Shown: positions 18,182-27,022, counted from the stretch's first letter. The stretch is 64,000 nucleotides of DNA from Micromonospora sp. WMMD1128 (GCF_027497235.1 NZ_CP114902.1:6288001-6352000), one strand, 5' to 3'. Made by a program: numbers and translations. Notes: generated by a model from the sequence alone, not told the origin.

Positions 18182-18582
18182 GCCTGGTCGTCCTGGATAC
18201 CGACGTCGCGTCGGCGATCCTGCGTGGTCGTCTGCCTGACCGGCTTCGTGCCCGGCTGGCCGGTAAGACCTTGTGCATCACGTTCGTCACGCTTGGCGAG
18301 CTGACCAAGTGGACCGTGCTGCGGAGCTGGGGGCCGCGCAAGCTGGCTGACCTCGCGCAGTGGCGATCCGGCGTGGTCCTGCTGCCCTTCGACGAGGCGG
18401 TAGCGACGACCTGGGGTCAGCTTCAGGCGCGGGCACAGCACCGAGGGCGGCCCCGGCCGGCGAATGACTCCTGGATCGCGGCCTGCTGCCTGGTCGACCG
18501 GCTACCGCTGGCGACCTTCAACGGCAAGGACTACGCCGACTTCGCCGAGTACGACGGCCTGCGCCTGTTCGACGTCTCGTAG
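18178..18582 (+). CDS. vapC: PIN-domain toxin, VapC-type ribonuclease
   Basis: A 134-residue PIN protein expected to cleave tRNA or rRNA using Mg2+. Seen: LDTDVAS with the first catalytic Asp at D7, GELTKW with Glu at E41, NDSWIAACC with Asp at D97, and FNGKDYADF with Asp at D118. These are the four acidic positions of the PIN active site, so the toxin appears intact. The start is GTG, overlapping the antitoxin stop by four bases. The module sits beside a decayed DUF397 gene. Confidence 0.88.
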   Translation: MSLVVLDTDVASAILRGRLPDRLRARLAGKTLCITFVTLGELTKWTVLRSWGPRKLADLAQWRSGVVLLPFDEAVATTWGQLQARAQHRGRPRPANDSWIAACCLVDRLPLATFNGKDYADFAEYDGLRLFDVS

Positions 18583-18665
18583 CCTCACGGCCGCGCCCGC
18601 CGCGCTGAGCGCCGCCCTATCGACCCGGCGGACGTCTTCGGCGACGGCGTGACAGGCTGGCGTTC

Positions 18666-20507
18666 ATGGCAACCTCATCCCGCGTCCGCGCGCCCGAACT
18701 ACGAGGCCGCGCCTGGCTGAACACCGGCGGACGAAACCTGACATTGCGGGACCTGAGAGGTCGTTGCGTCATCCTGGATTTCTGGACCTTCTGCTGCATC
18801 AACTGCCTGCACGTGCTCGACGAGCTGCGTCCGCTTGAGGAGAAGTACGGCGACGTGCTTGTGGTGATCGGCGTGCACTCGCCGAAGTTCGAGCACGAGA
18901 AGGACCCGGACGCGCTGGCCGCGGCCGTCGAGCGGTACGGCGTGCACCACCCGGTGCTCGACGACCCCGAGATGGACATGTGGCAGCAGTACGCGGCGAA
19001 GGCCTGGCCGACCCTCTCGGTGATCGACCCCGAGGGGTACGTGGTCGCCACCATGGCCGGCGAGGGACACGCCGAGGGGCTGGCCCGGCTCATCGACGAC
19101 CTGATCGCCACGCACGAGGCGAAGGGCACGCTGCACCGGGGCGACGGCCCGTACGTCCCGCCGCCCCTGCCGGAGACGGCGCTGCGCTTTCCCGGCAAGG
19201 CGGTCCCGCTCGACGGCGGCAACCTGCTGGTCTCCGACTCGGCCCGGCACTCCCTGGTCGAGCTGGCGCCGGACGGGGAGACGGTGGTCCGCCGGATCGG
19301 TGCGGGCGGCCGGGGCCGGACGGACGGCCCGGCGACCGGCGCCACCTTCGCCGAGCCGCAGGGGCTCTGCCTGCTGCCGCCGCACGTGGCCGAGGTCGCC
19401 GGTTACGACCTGGTCGTCGCGGACACGGTCAACCACCTGCTGCGCGGCGTACGGCTGTCCTCGGGCGAGGTGGTCACGGTGGCCGGCACGGGGCGGCAGT
19501 GGCGCTCGACCGTCGACGACCACGCGCACGACGCGCGTGCGGTCGACCTCTCCTCCCCGTGGGACGTGGCCTGGTACGACGACCGGGTGATCGTGGCGAT
19601 GGCCGGCATCCACCAGCTCTGGTGGTTCGACCCGATCCGGCGGACCGCCGGCATGTACGCCGGCACCACGGTCGAGGCGCTGCGTGACGGCCCGCTGCCG
19701 GACGTCTGGATGGCGCAGCCCTCCGGGCTGTCGGTCTCGGCCGACGGTTCCCGGCTGTGGGTCGCCGACAGTGAGACGAGTGCGATCCGCTGGGTGGCCG
19801 ACGGCGTGATGCACACCGCCGTCGGTCAGGGCCTGTTCGACTTCGGGCACGTGGACGGCCCGGCCGACCAGGCGTTGCTCCAGCACCCGCTGGGCGTGTG
19901 CGCGCTGCCGGACGGCTCGGTGCTGATCGCGGACACGTACAACGGCGCGGTGCGCCGCTTCGACCCGGCGACCGGGCAGGTCGGCACCGTGGCCGACGGG
20001 TTGGCCGAGCCGAGCGACCTGGTGGTGACCGCCGCGGGCGAGGTGCTTGTGGTCGAGTCGGCCGCGCACCGGTTGACCCGGCTGGCGCCCGGGGCGCTGA
20101 CCGCGGCCGGCGCGAACACGGTGGCGGGTCCGCGGCTGCGGCTGGAGCGCAAGCCCACCGACGTGGCCGCCGGGGAGCTGACGCTTGAGGTGATCTTCAC
20201 GCCGGCGCCGGGGCAGAAGCTCGACGACACGTACGGGCCGTCGACCCGGCTGGTGGTCTCGGCGTCCCCGGCGGAGCTGCTGGTCGAGGGCGCCGGCACG
20301 ACCACCGACCTGTCCCGCCGGCTGGTGGTCGACGGCGACGTGGCGCAGGGGGTGTTGCAGGTGACCGCCCAGGCGGCGACCTGCGACGCCGACGTCGAGC
20401 ACGCCGCCTGCCACCTGACCCGGCAGGACTGGGGCGTGCCCGTCCGGGTGGTCGACGGCGGCGCCACCCGCCTCCCCCTGGTGCTGCGCGGCCTCGACGA
20501 GGCGTGA
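18666..20507 (+). CDS. Thioredoxin-like / NHL-repeat protein
   Basis: A 613-residue two-domain protein. Residues 1-170 form a thioredoxin/AhpC-TSA-like fold with WTFCCINCLHVLDEL, so the redox motif reads C-C-I-N-C and contains a CxxC, and a cis-Pro region AWPTLSVIDPEG. Residues about 180-500 form NHL beta-propeller blades (repeats such as GVCALPDGSVLIADTYNGAVRRFD). The last 110 residues are a beta-rich extension. The protein lacks a signal peptide and is probably cytoplasmic. It resembles NHL-repeat-containing protein 2. Substrate unknown. Start ATG 18666, with no strong ribosome site in front. Confidence 0.85.
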   Translation: MATSSRVRAPELRGRAWLNTGGRNLTLRDLRGRCVILDFWTFCCINCLHVLDELRPLEEKYGDVLVVIGVHSPKFEHEKDPDALAAAVERYGVHHPVLDDPEMDMWQQYAAKAWPTLSVIDPEGYVVATMAGEGHAEGLARLIDDLIATHEAKGTLHRGDGPYVPPPLPETALRFPGKAVPLDGGNLLVSDSARHSLVELAPDGETVVRRIGAGGRGRTDGPATGATFAEPQGLCLLPPHVAEVAGYDLVVADTVNHLLRGVRLSSGEVVTVAGTGRQWRSTVDDHAHDARAVDLSSPWDVAWYDDRVIVAMAGIHQLWWFDPIRRTAGMYAGTTVEALRDGPLPDVWMAQPSGLSVSADGSRLWVADSETSAIRWVADGVMHTAVGQGLFDFGHVDGPADQALLQHPLGVCALPDGSVLIADTYNGAVRRFDPATGQVGTVADGLAEPSDLVVTAAGEVLVVESAAHRLTRLAPGALTAAGANTVAGPRLRLERKPTDVAAGELTLEVIFTPAPGQKLDDTYGPSTRLVVSASPAELLVEGAGTTTDLSRRLVVDGDVAQGVLQVTAQAATCDADVEHAACHLTRQDWGVPVRVVDGGATRLPLVLRGLDEA

Positions 20508-20514
20508 GCGCGAG

Positions 20515-20572
20515 GTGTTAATAGGGGCCCCCGCCTATGCAGAATGCGTTAAGCGGGGCCCCCTCCTTTCAC
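20515..20572. repeat. Dispersed GC-rich inverted repeat, copy 1
   Basis: A 58-base element starting GTGTTAATAGGGGCCCCCGC and ending GGGGCCCCCTCC then TTTCAC, with central TATGCAGAATGCGTTAAG. The two arms are near-complementary, so the RNA folds on either strand. It lies between the convergent thioredoxin/NHL and pxpA genes and includes the pxpA stop codon. Related copies are at 24606, 30130 and 37730. Confidence 0.9.
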
Positions 20573-21318
20573 GCGAACGGAGTGAGCGTGACCCCCGCGT
20601 CGACGAGCGCCGCCCGCACCAGCTCCGCGCTGCGCACCGCGCCGGGCGTGTCCCCGTGCAGGCAGATCGACTCCACCGGGCACGGAACCACGCTGCCGTC
20701 GACCGCGACCACGGTCCGTTCGACGGCCATCCGGACCGCCTGCGCGGCCACCTGGTCGGGGTCGGTGACAAGCGCGTTCGCGGCGCTGCGTGGCACCAGC
20801 GCGCCGGTGGGCAGGTAGTTGCGGTCGGCGAAGCCCTCGGCCACCACCCGCAGGCCGGCGCCGGCCGCGAGTTGGGCGAGCACGGTGCCGGGCTGGCAGA
20901 GCACCGGCAGCTCGTGGTCGTACCCACTGATCGCCGCCACCAGCGCGGCGGCCTGCGCCTGGTCGCAGGCGGCGGCGTGGTAGAGCGCGCCGTGCGGTTT
21001 CAGGTAGCGCACCCGGGTGCGGTAGAGCCGGCAGAAGGCGTCGAGCGCCCCGAGCTGGTAGATGGTCTCGTCGCGCAGCTCGGCGAAGTCGTAGGCGATG
21101 TGCCGCCGGCCGAACCCGGCGAGGTCCCGGTAGCCGACCTGGGCGCCGATCGCGACGCCGCGTTCGGCGGCGGCGGCGCAGACCCGGTGCATGGTGGGCG
21201 CGTCACCGGCGTGGAAGCCGCAGGCCACGTTGGCGGAGCTGATCAGCCCGAGCAGCGCCTCGTCGTCGCCGAGCCGCCAGCTCCCGAATCCTTCGCCGAG
21301 GTCAGCGTTGAGGTCCAT
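20569..21318 (-). CDS. pxpA: 5-oxoprolinase subunit A (LamB/YcsF family)
   Basis: Subunit of the ATP-dependent prokaryotic 5-oxoprolinase PxpABC, which opens 5-oxoproline to glutamate. The 249-residue protein shows the family signature MDLNADLGEGFGSW at the N-terminus, then VACGFHAGD, GAQVGYRDLAGFGRR, YLKPHGALYH and SICLHGDTPGA, all strongly conserved in LamB/YcsF proteins. The length is normal. It is last in a pxpB-pxpC-pxpA operon and its start overlaps the pxpC 3' end by 17 bases. Its stop lies inside a dispersed inverted repeat. Confidence 0.94.
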   Translation of the reverse strand: MDLNADLGEGFGSWRLGDDEALLGLISSANVACGFHAGDAPTMHRVCAAAAERGVAIGAQVGYRDLAGFGRRHIAYDFAELRDETIYQLGALDAFCRLYRTRVRYLKPHGALYHAAACDQAQAAALVAAISGYDHELPVLCQPGTVLAQLAAGAGLRVVAEGFADRNYLPTGALVPRSAANALVTDPDQVAAQAVRMAVERTVVAVDGSVVPCPVESICLHGDTPGAVRSAELVRAALVDAGVTLTPFA

Positions 21319-22150
21319 GGAACCTCACCGTAGTGCCTGGGCGGGCCTGGGCGAGCGGCGCCACGTCCCGCACGACCGCGATCACCGGGTAGCCGCCGGT
21401 GGTGGGGTGGTCGGCCAGGAAGACAAGTGGTTGGCCGTCCGGCGGGACCTGCACCGCGCCGAGCACCAGGCCCTCGCTGGGGAGTTCGCCGGCGACCGCG
21501 CGGGGCAGGGCGGCACCGGCCAGCCGCGCGCCGACCCGGTTGCTGTCCGGGGCGACGGTGTACGCGGCGCGGCGCAGCAGGTCGAGCGCGGCCGGGGTGA
21601 ACCAGTCCTGCCGGGGGCCGGGTTCGACATCCAGCCGCAGCTCGGTGGGCACGGGCCGGGTGACGGTGAGGTCCACCGGCGCCGGCGGGCCGCTGGGGGT
21701 GCCCAGGGTCAGCCGGTCCCCGTCGCGCAGCGGCGGCGGGCCGAGCCCGGAGAGCGTGTCGGTGGATCGGCTGCCGAGCACCGGTTCGACCGCGATCCCA
21801 CCGCTGACCGCCAGCCAGGTACGCACCCCGGCGCGGGCCGGACCGACCCGCAGGACCGCACCGGCCGGCAGCGACAGGGGTCGCCCCACGTCCCCGGGCC
21901 GTTGCCCGACCTGCACGTCGGCCGGGGCACCGGTGAGCGCGACGGTGACCGCCCGGGTGAGGCGCAGCGCGCAGCCGGTCAGGGTGATCTCCAGGCCGGC
22001 GGCGTGTTCCGGGTTGCCGACGAGCCGGTTGGCCAGGCGCAGGGCGGCCGGGTCGAGCGCGCCGGAGCGGGGCACGCCGAGGTGCGCCCAGCCGGGTCGG
22101 CCCTGGTCCTGCACGGTGGTGAGCGCGCCGGCCCGCAGCACCTCGATCAC
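21302..22150 (-). CDS. pxpC: 5-oxoprolinase subunit C (biotin-dependent carboxyltransferase family)
   Basis: The 282-residue partner of PxpB in 5-oxoproline phosphorylation and cleavage. Family motifs: VLRAGALTTVQDQGRPGWAHLGVPRSGALD at the N-terminus, NPEHAAGLEITLTG, and the C-terminal DHPTTGGYPVIAVV. The start GTG (22150) overlaps the pxpB stop as GTGA, indicating translational coupling; longer open frames upstream overlap pxpB and are not needed. Confidence 0.92.
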   Translation of the reverse strand: MIEVLRAGALTTVQDQGRPGWAHLGVPRSGALDPAALRLANRLVGNPEHAAGLEITLTGCALRLTRAVTVALTGAPADVQVGQRPGDVGRPLSLPAGAVLRVGPARAGVRTWLAVSGGIAVEPVLGSRSTDTLSGLGPPPLRDGDRLTLGTPSGPPAPVDLTVTRPVPTELRLDVEPGPRQDWFTPAALDLLRRAAYTVAPDSNRVGARLAGAALPRAVAGELPSEGLVLGAVQVPPDGQPLVFLADHPTTGGYPVIAVVRDVAPLAQARPGTTVRFHGPQR

Positions 22151-22761
22151 GACGGCTCCACGAGTCGGACCCGGGTGCCGGGGGTGAGCCGGGCCGGTGG
22201 GTCGGCGCGTACGTCGAAGAGGGGTATGTCGGTGCGCCCGACCAGCAGCCAGCCGCCGGGCGACGCGGCGGGGTAGATGCCCGCGTACGGGCCGGCGAGC
22301 GCGACCGAGCCGGCCGGCACCCGGGTACGCGGGGTGGCGAGCCGTGGCACGGCCAGCTCCGGCGGCAGCCCGGTGAGGTACGCGAAGCCGGGTGCGAAGC
22401 CGCAGAACGCGACCCGGAACTCGGTGCGCCGCAGTCGCTCGACCACGGCCGGCACGTCGACGCCCCAGTGGTCGGCGACGGCGGGCAGGTCCGCACCGTC
22501 GTACACGGTGGGCACCCGGACCTCGGCGGCGTCGGTGCCGGCCAGGGTGCTTCGGGGGTGCCAGCCGGCGATCCGCGCGGCGGTGGCGGCGGGGTCGGGC
22601 ACGCCGTCGAGCAGCACGGTGACCGCGGCCGGGACGATGTCCTCGGCGGTCAGTTCGCCGGCGGCCCGGCGTCGCCACAGCTCGGCGCGCCACGCCTCGA
22701 CCTGGTCGGGGTCGTCGCAGTCGAGCAGCAGGGCGTGTGCCCCGACGGGCTGGATCCGCAT
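22147..22761 (-). CDS. pxpB: 5-oxoprolinase subunit B (KipI family)
   Basis: A 204-residue protein of the KipI/allophanate hydrolase subunit 1 family. It begins MRIQPVGAHALLLDCDD and carries the conserved FCGFAPGFAYLTGLPPELAVPRLATPR segment and VALAGPYAGIYPAASPGGW. First gene of the pxpB-pxpC-pxpA operon. It is divergent from the hemolysin III gene; a 12-base perfect palindrome lies 38 bases upstream. Confidence 0.92.
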   Translation of the reverse strand: MRIQPVGAHALLLDCDDPDQVEAWRAELWRRRAAGELTAEDIVPAAVTVLLDGVPDPAATAARIAGWHPRSTLAGTDAAEVRVPTVYDGADLPAVADHWGVDVPAVVERLRRTEFRVAFCGFAPGFAYLTGLPPELAVPRLATPRTRVPAGSVALAGPYAGIYPAASPGGWLLVGRTDIPLFDVRADPPARLTPGTRVRLVEPS

Positions 22762-22798
22762 CCGGTCATCCTCGCGTCAGCGGACGTGACGGTCCACA

Positions 22799-22812
22799 CT
22801 ACTTGCAAGTAA
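22799..22812. promoter_or_regulatory. Palindromic operator candidate between pxpB and the hemolysin III gene
   Basis: CTACTTGCAAGTAA contains the perfect palindrome TACTTGCAAGTA. It sits in the 75-base gap between two divergent genes and could regulate either. It also fits the TTACT-N4-RGTAR pattern seen upstream of the acyl-CoA dehydrogenase and EtfD genes, with one end mismatch. Confidence 0.5.
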
Positions 22813-22836
22813 CCTACGGTGTCGTAACCTGTTGAG

Positions 22837-23514
22837 GTGACCACCTCCGCACCGCTCCGGCTCCGGCCGGTCGACATCGGAAAGCCGCGGATGCGCGGCT
22901 GGCTCCACGCGTACGCGTTCTTCGCCGCGCTCGTCTGCGGCATCGTGCTGTGCTCCGTCGCCGCCACCCGCCCTGGCTGGGCGCCGCTGGTGAGCTGCCT
23001 GATCTACAGCCTCACCGTGTGCGGGCTGTTCGGCACCAGCGCGCTCTACCACAGACGGGTCTGGTCCGAACGCGGCTACCAGATCATGCGCCGGATGGAC
23101 CATTCGATGATCTTCGTGTTCATCGCCGGCACCTACACGCCGTTCTGCGTGCTGCTGCTGGACCCCCGGCACGCCACGGTCATGCTCAGCCTGGTGTGGG
23201 GCGGCGCGCTTGCCGGCGTCGCGGTCAAGATGATCTGGCCGCACGCGCCGCGCTGGGTCTCCGCCCCGCTCTACCTGGCGCTCGGCTGGGTGGCCGTGAC
23301 CATGCTGCCGCAGATCCTGCACGGCGGCGGCGTCACCGCGCTGGTGCTGCTGAGCGTGGGCGGCGCGATCTACAGCGTGGGCGCGGTGTTCTACGCGCTG
23401 CGCCGGCCCAATCCCTGGCCCACCGTCTTCGGCCACCACGAGTTCTTCCACGCGTGCACGCTGCTCGCGGCGATCTGCCACCACATCGCGATCTACTTCG
23501 CGTTGTTCGCCTGA
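22837..23514 (+). CDS. Hemolysin III / PAQR family membrane protein
   Basis: A 225-residue polytopic membrane protein with about seven hydrophobic helices. PAQR/hemolysin III motifs: SALYHRR (Ser/His motif), MDHSMIFVFIAGTYTPF, and the C-terminal HHEFFHACTLLAAICHH. These histidines coordinate zinc in the family, whose bacterial role is uncertain (possible lipid hydrolase activity). The GTG start at 22837 gives the normal family length; there is little room for a leader, and the gene is divergent from pxpB. Confidence 0.9.
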   Translation: MTTSAPLRLRPVDIGKPRMRGWLHAYAFFAALVCGIVLCSVAATRPGWAPLVSCLIYSLTVCGLFGTSALYHRRVWSERGYQIMRRMDHSMIFVFIAGTYTPFCVLLLDPRHATVMLSLVWGGALAGVAVKMIWPHAPRWVSAPLYLALGWVAVTMLPQILHGGGVTALVLLSVGGAIYSVGAVFYALRRPNPWPTVFGHHEFFHACTLLAAICHHIAIYFALFA

Positions 23515-23525
23515 CCCACCGCGCC

Positions 23526-23644
23526 CGACCCGCGGACGTACGTGAGCCGCCCCGCGCCGTTGGCCCGACCCCGGACGTACGCGGGCCCCGTCGTTGGCCC
23601 GACCCCGGACGTACGCGAGGGCCCCGCGCCGTTGCGGGGCCCTC
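23526..23644. repeat. Short tandem repeats ending in a hairpin terminator
   Basis: Three imperfect copies of a unit of about 35-38 bases with core CGGACGTACG(T/C)G...CCCCG...CGTTGG run from 23526. The third ends in GAGGGCCCCGC (23617-23627), which pairs perfectly with GCGGGGCCCTC (23634-23644). The block lies between the convergent hemolysin III and DUF6458 genes and probably ends transcription from both. Confidence 0.75.
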
Positions 23645-23663
23645 GGGGTCTTGGGGGGATGGG

Positions 23664-23954
23664 TCAGACCGGGTAGCCCGAGCCCGGGCGGTGCACCTCG
23701 CGGTATTCCTCGCGCACGACCCGGTCGCCCTGCACCGGCACGACCGGCTCCGCGACGACCTGCTCGCGCACCGGCGCGGCGACCACGCGGCGACGGTTGT
23801 TCCAGAAGAAGAGCGTGGTGATCAGCCCGACGAGCCCGGCGAGCATGAGCACCCAGCCCACCACGTTGAGGTTCAGCCAACCCAGGTTCGCGTCGACGGC
23901 GAACGCGAAGATCGCGCCGACCGCGATGAGGAAGATGCTTGCACCGATGCCCAT
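23664..23954 (-). CDS. DUF6458-type small membrane protein, paralogue 1
   Basis: A 96-residue protein beginning MGIGASIFLIAVGAIFAFAV. It has two membrane helices (residues 4-20 and 28-50, separated by the DANLGWLNLNVVGW loop) and a charged cytoplasmic tail rich in Val, Pro and Arg (NNRRRVVAAPVREQ). GGAGG sits seven bases before ATG 23954. The helix-loop-helix with W-x-D/N-L-x-x-V-G-W is shared with the second paralogue at 24709. Function unknown. Confidence 0.8.
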   Translation of the reverse strand: MGIGASIFLIAVGAIFAFAVDANLGWLNLNVVGWVLMLAGLVGLITTLFFWNNRRRVVAAPVREQVVAEPVVPVQGDRVVREEYREVHRPGSGYPV

Positions 23955-24070
23955 GACGTCGCCTCCTTGGCGTCCTGCTGGCGTTCCTGCCCGCCGCGGC
24001 CATGGATAGAGGTAGCGGCACACATCGACATACCCAGGCGGTTCGATCGCCAATCAGGCAAGCTGGGCGG

Positions 24071-24604
24071 ATGACGGACGGCAGGAACGGACGGCGGACG
24101 CTTGTGCTGTTACGGCACGCCAAGGCCGAGCAGTCCCGCCAGGGCCCGGACGCGGAACGCCCGCTCACCGCCCGGGGTCACGCCGACGCGGCGGCGGCGG
24201 GCGCCTGGCTGGCCCGGCACGAGTTGCTGCCCGACGTGGTGCTCTGCTCGCCGGCCCGACGCACCCGCCAGACCTGGCACGGCGTGGCGCTCGGCATGAC
24301 GGGCTCCCCGCCGGAGGGCGGTCCGGCGGGGTCGACACCTGTGGTGCGGTACGAGCCGACCGCGTACGACGCACACCCGGCCGAGTTGCTGGAGCTGGTC
24401 CGGTCGGTCGACCCGGAAGCCGGCACGGTCCTGCTGATCGCCCACAATCCGGGCATCTCCCTGCTCTCGGCGCTACTCGACCCCGAACGGGCCGATCCGG
24501 ACGGCCTGCGCACCACAGACATCGTGGTGCACCACCCCGCCACCCCCTGGCCCGACGTCTCCCCCCACGCCCCCCTGACCGCCCGCCACACCGCCCGCGG
24601 TTGA
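24071..24604 (+). CDS. SixA-type phosphohistidine phosphatase
   Basis: A 177-residue histidine phosphatase (phosphoglycerate-mutase-like fold). The catalytic LLRHAKAEQS motif lies near residue 15 (phospho-accepting His), followed by ERPLTARGHADAAAAGAWL, SPARRTRQTW, and the second catalytic His in LLIAHNPGISLL. In E. coli SixA dephosphorylates phosphohistidine on phosphorelay or PTS-type proteins; the target here is unknown. Start ATG 24071. The gene lies between two DUF6458 paralogues and ends next to a dispersed inverted repeat. Confidence 0.88.
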   Translation: MTDGRNGRRTLVLLRHAKAEQSRQGPDAERPLTARGHADAAAAGAWLARHELLPDVVLCSPARRTRQTWHGVALGMTGSPPEGGPAGSTPVVRYEPTAYDAHPAELLELVRSVDPEAGTVLLIAHNPGISLLSALLDPERADPDGLRTTDIVVHHPATPWPDVSPHAPLTARHTARG

Positions 24605-24605
24605 G

Positions 24606-24663
24606 GTGCAAGGCGGGGCCCCCTTTTAACGCCTGCGGTATAGGCGGGGCCCCCTATTAACAC
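24606..24663. repeat. Dispersed GC-rich inverted repeat, copy 2 (inverted orientation)
   Basis: The reverse complement reads GTGTTAATAGGGGGCCCCGC, CTATACCGCAGGCGTTAA and so on, aligning with copy 1 over its whole length. It starts two bases after the SixA stop and lies between that gene and the convergent second DUF6458 gene. Confidence 0.88.
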
Positions 24664-24708
24664 CAGCCCGACTGGACGCGCGGCGTCAGCCCGGGTGGAC
24701 GCGCGACG

Positions 24709-24978
24709 TCAGGACGGCGGGGCCGTCGGCGGCGGCGGGTCGGGTGGCGGCGGCATCATCGCGGTCGGGTGCGAGAGCCGGTTCTCCTCCACGATGAGGG
24801 TGCGGGCGCGCTTGCGGCGGTCCTGCCAGAACCACAGCGTGGTCAGCAGGACACCCAGCCCGGCCAGGATGAAGACCCAGCCGACCGCGCGCAGGTCGAT
24901 CCACCAGACGTTGGCCCGGACGGCGAAGGTCATGATCGCGCCGAGCGCGATGAGAAAGATGGCGCTGCCAATGCCCAT
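24709..24978 (-). CDS. DUF6458-type small membrane protein, paralogue 2
   Basis: An 89-residue protein, MGIGSAIFLIALGAIMTFAV. It has the same two-helix plan as the protein at 23664 (VWWIDLRAVGWVFILAGLGVLL), a basic patch (WQDRRKRAR) and a Pro-rich C-terminus (PPPPDPPPPTAPPS). Starts at ATG 24978. The pair presumably arose by duplication; the SixA gene now lies between them. Confidence 0.8.
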   Translation of the reverse strand: MGIGSAIFLIALGAIMTFAVRANVWWIDLRAVGWVFILAGLGVLLTTLWFWQDRRKRARTLIVEENRLSHPTAMMPPPPDPPPPTAPPS

Positions 24979-25137
24979 GTGCGCTGCACTCCCCCGTGCG
25001 ATGGCCCTTGGGCGTACTCCGGTCGTGGTCCGCGACGGGTTACCCGCCCACCGGCCGCCCTCACCACCCGGGGTGTCACAACGACGACGGCCGGCGGGCT
25101 GTCGCCCGCCGGCCGTCGGTGAAAGGGGTGATGAGGC

Positions 25138-26994
25138 TTAGAACGCCTCCTCCGGGAGGTCCATGATCTCCAGGTCGGCGCCCTCGATGATCCGCCGGTC
25201 GGCGCCGATGCGGGGCAGCACCTCGCGGGCGAAGAACCGGGCGGCGGCCACCTTACCGGTGTAGAACGCCTTGTCGGTGGCGGAAACCTCGCCGGCGAGC
25301 GCCTTCAACGCCACGTCGGCCTGCTTCTGGAGCAGCCAGCCGACCACCAGGTCGCCGATCGCCAGCAGGAACCGGCGGCTGCCCAGGCCGACCTTGTAGA
25401 GCGCGCGGGCGTCACCGGCCTGGGCCTCGCCCAGCCAACCGGTCATCACACCGACGATGGTCTGGATCTCGGCGAGCGCCTTGCCGAGCGCCAGCCGCTC
25501 CTCCTTGAGCTGGCCGTTGCCGGCCTCGGAGGTGATGTGCTCCTGGATCTCGCCGGCGACCGCCATCAGGGCCTTGCCGTTGTCCCGGACGATCTTCCGG
25601 AAGATCAGGTCGAGGCTCTGGATGGCGGTGGTGCCCTCGTAGAGCGTGTCGATCTTGGCATCCCGGACGTACTGCTCCAGCGGGTAGTCCTGGAGGAAAC
25701 CGGAGCCGCCGTACGTCTGGAGCGACTCGTGACCGAGCAGCTCGTACGCCCGCTCCGAGCCGACGCCCTTGACCAGCGGCAGGAGCAGGTCGTTGACCCG
25801 CTTGGCCAGCTTGGTGGCCTTCTCGTCACCGGCCGCCTCGGCGATCGCGACCTTGTCCTGCCAGCCGGCGGTGTAGCAGACGAGCGCCCGCAGTCCCTCG
25901 GCGTACGACTTCTGCATCAGCAGCGAGCGGCGCACGTCCGGGTGGTGGGTGATGGTCACGCGCGGGGCGGTCTTGTCGGCCTGCTGGACCAGGTCGGCGC
26001 CCTGCACCCGGTTCTTGGCATATTCCAGCGCGTTCAGATAGCCGGTGGAGAGCGTGGCGATGGCCTTGGTGCCGACCATCATCCGGGCGTACTCGATGAT
26101 CATGAACATCTGGCGGATGCCGTCGTGCTTCTCGCCCAACAGCCAGCCCTTGGCGGGTACGCCGTGCTCGCCGAAGGTCACCTCGCAGGTGTTGGAGACC
26201 TTCAGGCCCATCTTGTGCTCGACGTTCGTGGCGTAGACGCCGTTGCGCTCGCCCAGCTCGCCGGTCTCGGCGTCGAAGTGGAACTTCGGCACCACGAAGA
26301 GGGACAGGCCCTTGGTGCCGGGGCCGCCGACGCCCTCCACACCGACCGGGCGGGCCAGCACGTAGTGGACGATGTTGTCGCTCAGGTCGTGTTCACCCGA
26401 GGTGATGAAGCGCTTGACGCCCTCGATGTGCCACGAGCCGTCCGGTTGCGGGACCGCGCGGGTGCGGCCGGCGCCCACGTCCGAGCCGGCGTCCGGCTCG
26501 GTCAGCACCATGGTCGAGCCCCACTGCTTCTCGATGAACAGCCGGGCCCACGTCTTCTGCTCCTCGGTGCCCTCGACGTGCAGCACGTGTGCGAAGGACG
26601 GGCCGGAGGCGTACATCCAGACCGGGGCGTTGGCGCCGAGCACCAGCTCGGCGAGGGACCACCAGAGGGCACGCGGGGCGTTCGTGCCGCCGAGGGCCTC
26701 GGGCAGGTCGAGCCGCCAGAACTCCGAGTCCATGAACGCCTGGTACGACTTCTTGAACGACGCCGGCAGCGGCGCGGTGTGCGTCGCCGGGTCGAAGACC
26801 GGCGGGTTGCGGTCGCTGTCCGTGTAGCTGGCGGCCAGGTCTTCGCGGGCCAGGCGGTCGACCTCGGAGAGGAAGCTGCGGGCGGTGTCGACGTCCAGAT
26901 CCGTGTACGGCTCCTGGCCGAACGCCCGGTCCGCCCCGAACACCTCGAACAGGTTGAACTCGAGGTCCCGAAGGTTGCTCTTGTAGTGGGTCAT
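25138..26994 (-). CDS. Long-form acyl-CoA dehydrogenase (FadE5-like)
   Basis: A 618-residue FAD enzyme for the first step of fatty-acid beta-oxidation. It is the long class with N- and C-terminal extensions, like mycobacterial FadE5. Seen: an N-terminal helical extension ([15 protein letters not shown]), the [14 protein letters not shown] flavin/substrate segment, [20 protein letters not shown], and the catalytic Glu in [15 protein letters not shown] near residue 450. A C-terminal domain follows from about 480. The start ATG 26994 encodes [13 protein letters not shown]. Two operator-like palindromes lie 29-68 bases upstream. It likely donates electrons through ETF to the EtfD-like protein at 45634. 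Confidence 0.92.
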   Translation of the reverse strand: MTHYKSNLRDLEFNLFEVFGADRAFGQEPYTDLDVDTARSFLSEVDRLAREDLAASYTDSDRNPPVFDPATHTAPLPASFKKSYQAFMDSEFWRLDLPEALGGTNAPRALWWSLAELVLGANAPVWMYASGPSFAHVLHVEGTEEQKTWARLFIEKQWGSTMVLTEPDAGSDVGAGRTRAVPQPDGSWHIEGVKRFITSGEHDLSDNIVHYVLARPVGVEGVGGPGTKGLSLFVVPKFHFDAETGELGERNGVYATNVEHKMGLKVSNTCEVTFGEHGVPAKGWLLGEKHDGIRQMFMIIEYARMMVGTKAIATLSTGYLNALEYAKNRVQGADLVQQADKTAPRVTITHHPDVRRSLLMQKSYAEGLRALVCYTAGWQDKVAIAEAAGDEKATKLAKRVNDLLLPLVKGVGSERAYELLGHESLQTYGGSGFLQDYPLEQYVRDAKIDTLYEGTTAIQSLDLIFRKIVRDNGKALMAVAGEIQEHITSEAGNGQLKEERLALGKALAEIQTIVGVMTGWLGEAQAGDARALYKVGLGSRRFLLAIGDLVVGWLLQKQADVALKALAGEVSATDKAFYTGKVAAARFFAREVLPRIGADRRIIEGADLEIMDLPEEAF

Positions 26995-27022
26995 GCTCGC
27001 TGGCCCCGCTTCCGGACAGGTG

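Noticed and set aside
22801-22810. A regulator-specific site at ACTTGCAAGT (for example a KstR2-type box)
   Set aside because: Too short and lacks the flanking half-sites; kept only as a generic palindrome.
23526-23644. CRISPR-like array
   Set aside because: Only three imperfect GC-rich units without regular spacers; better explained as a tandem duplication ending in a terminator.
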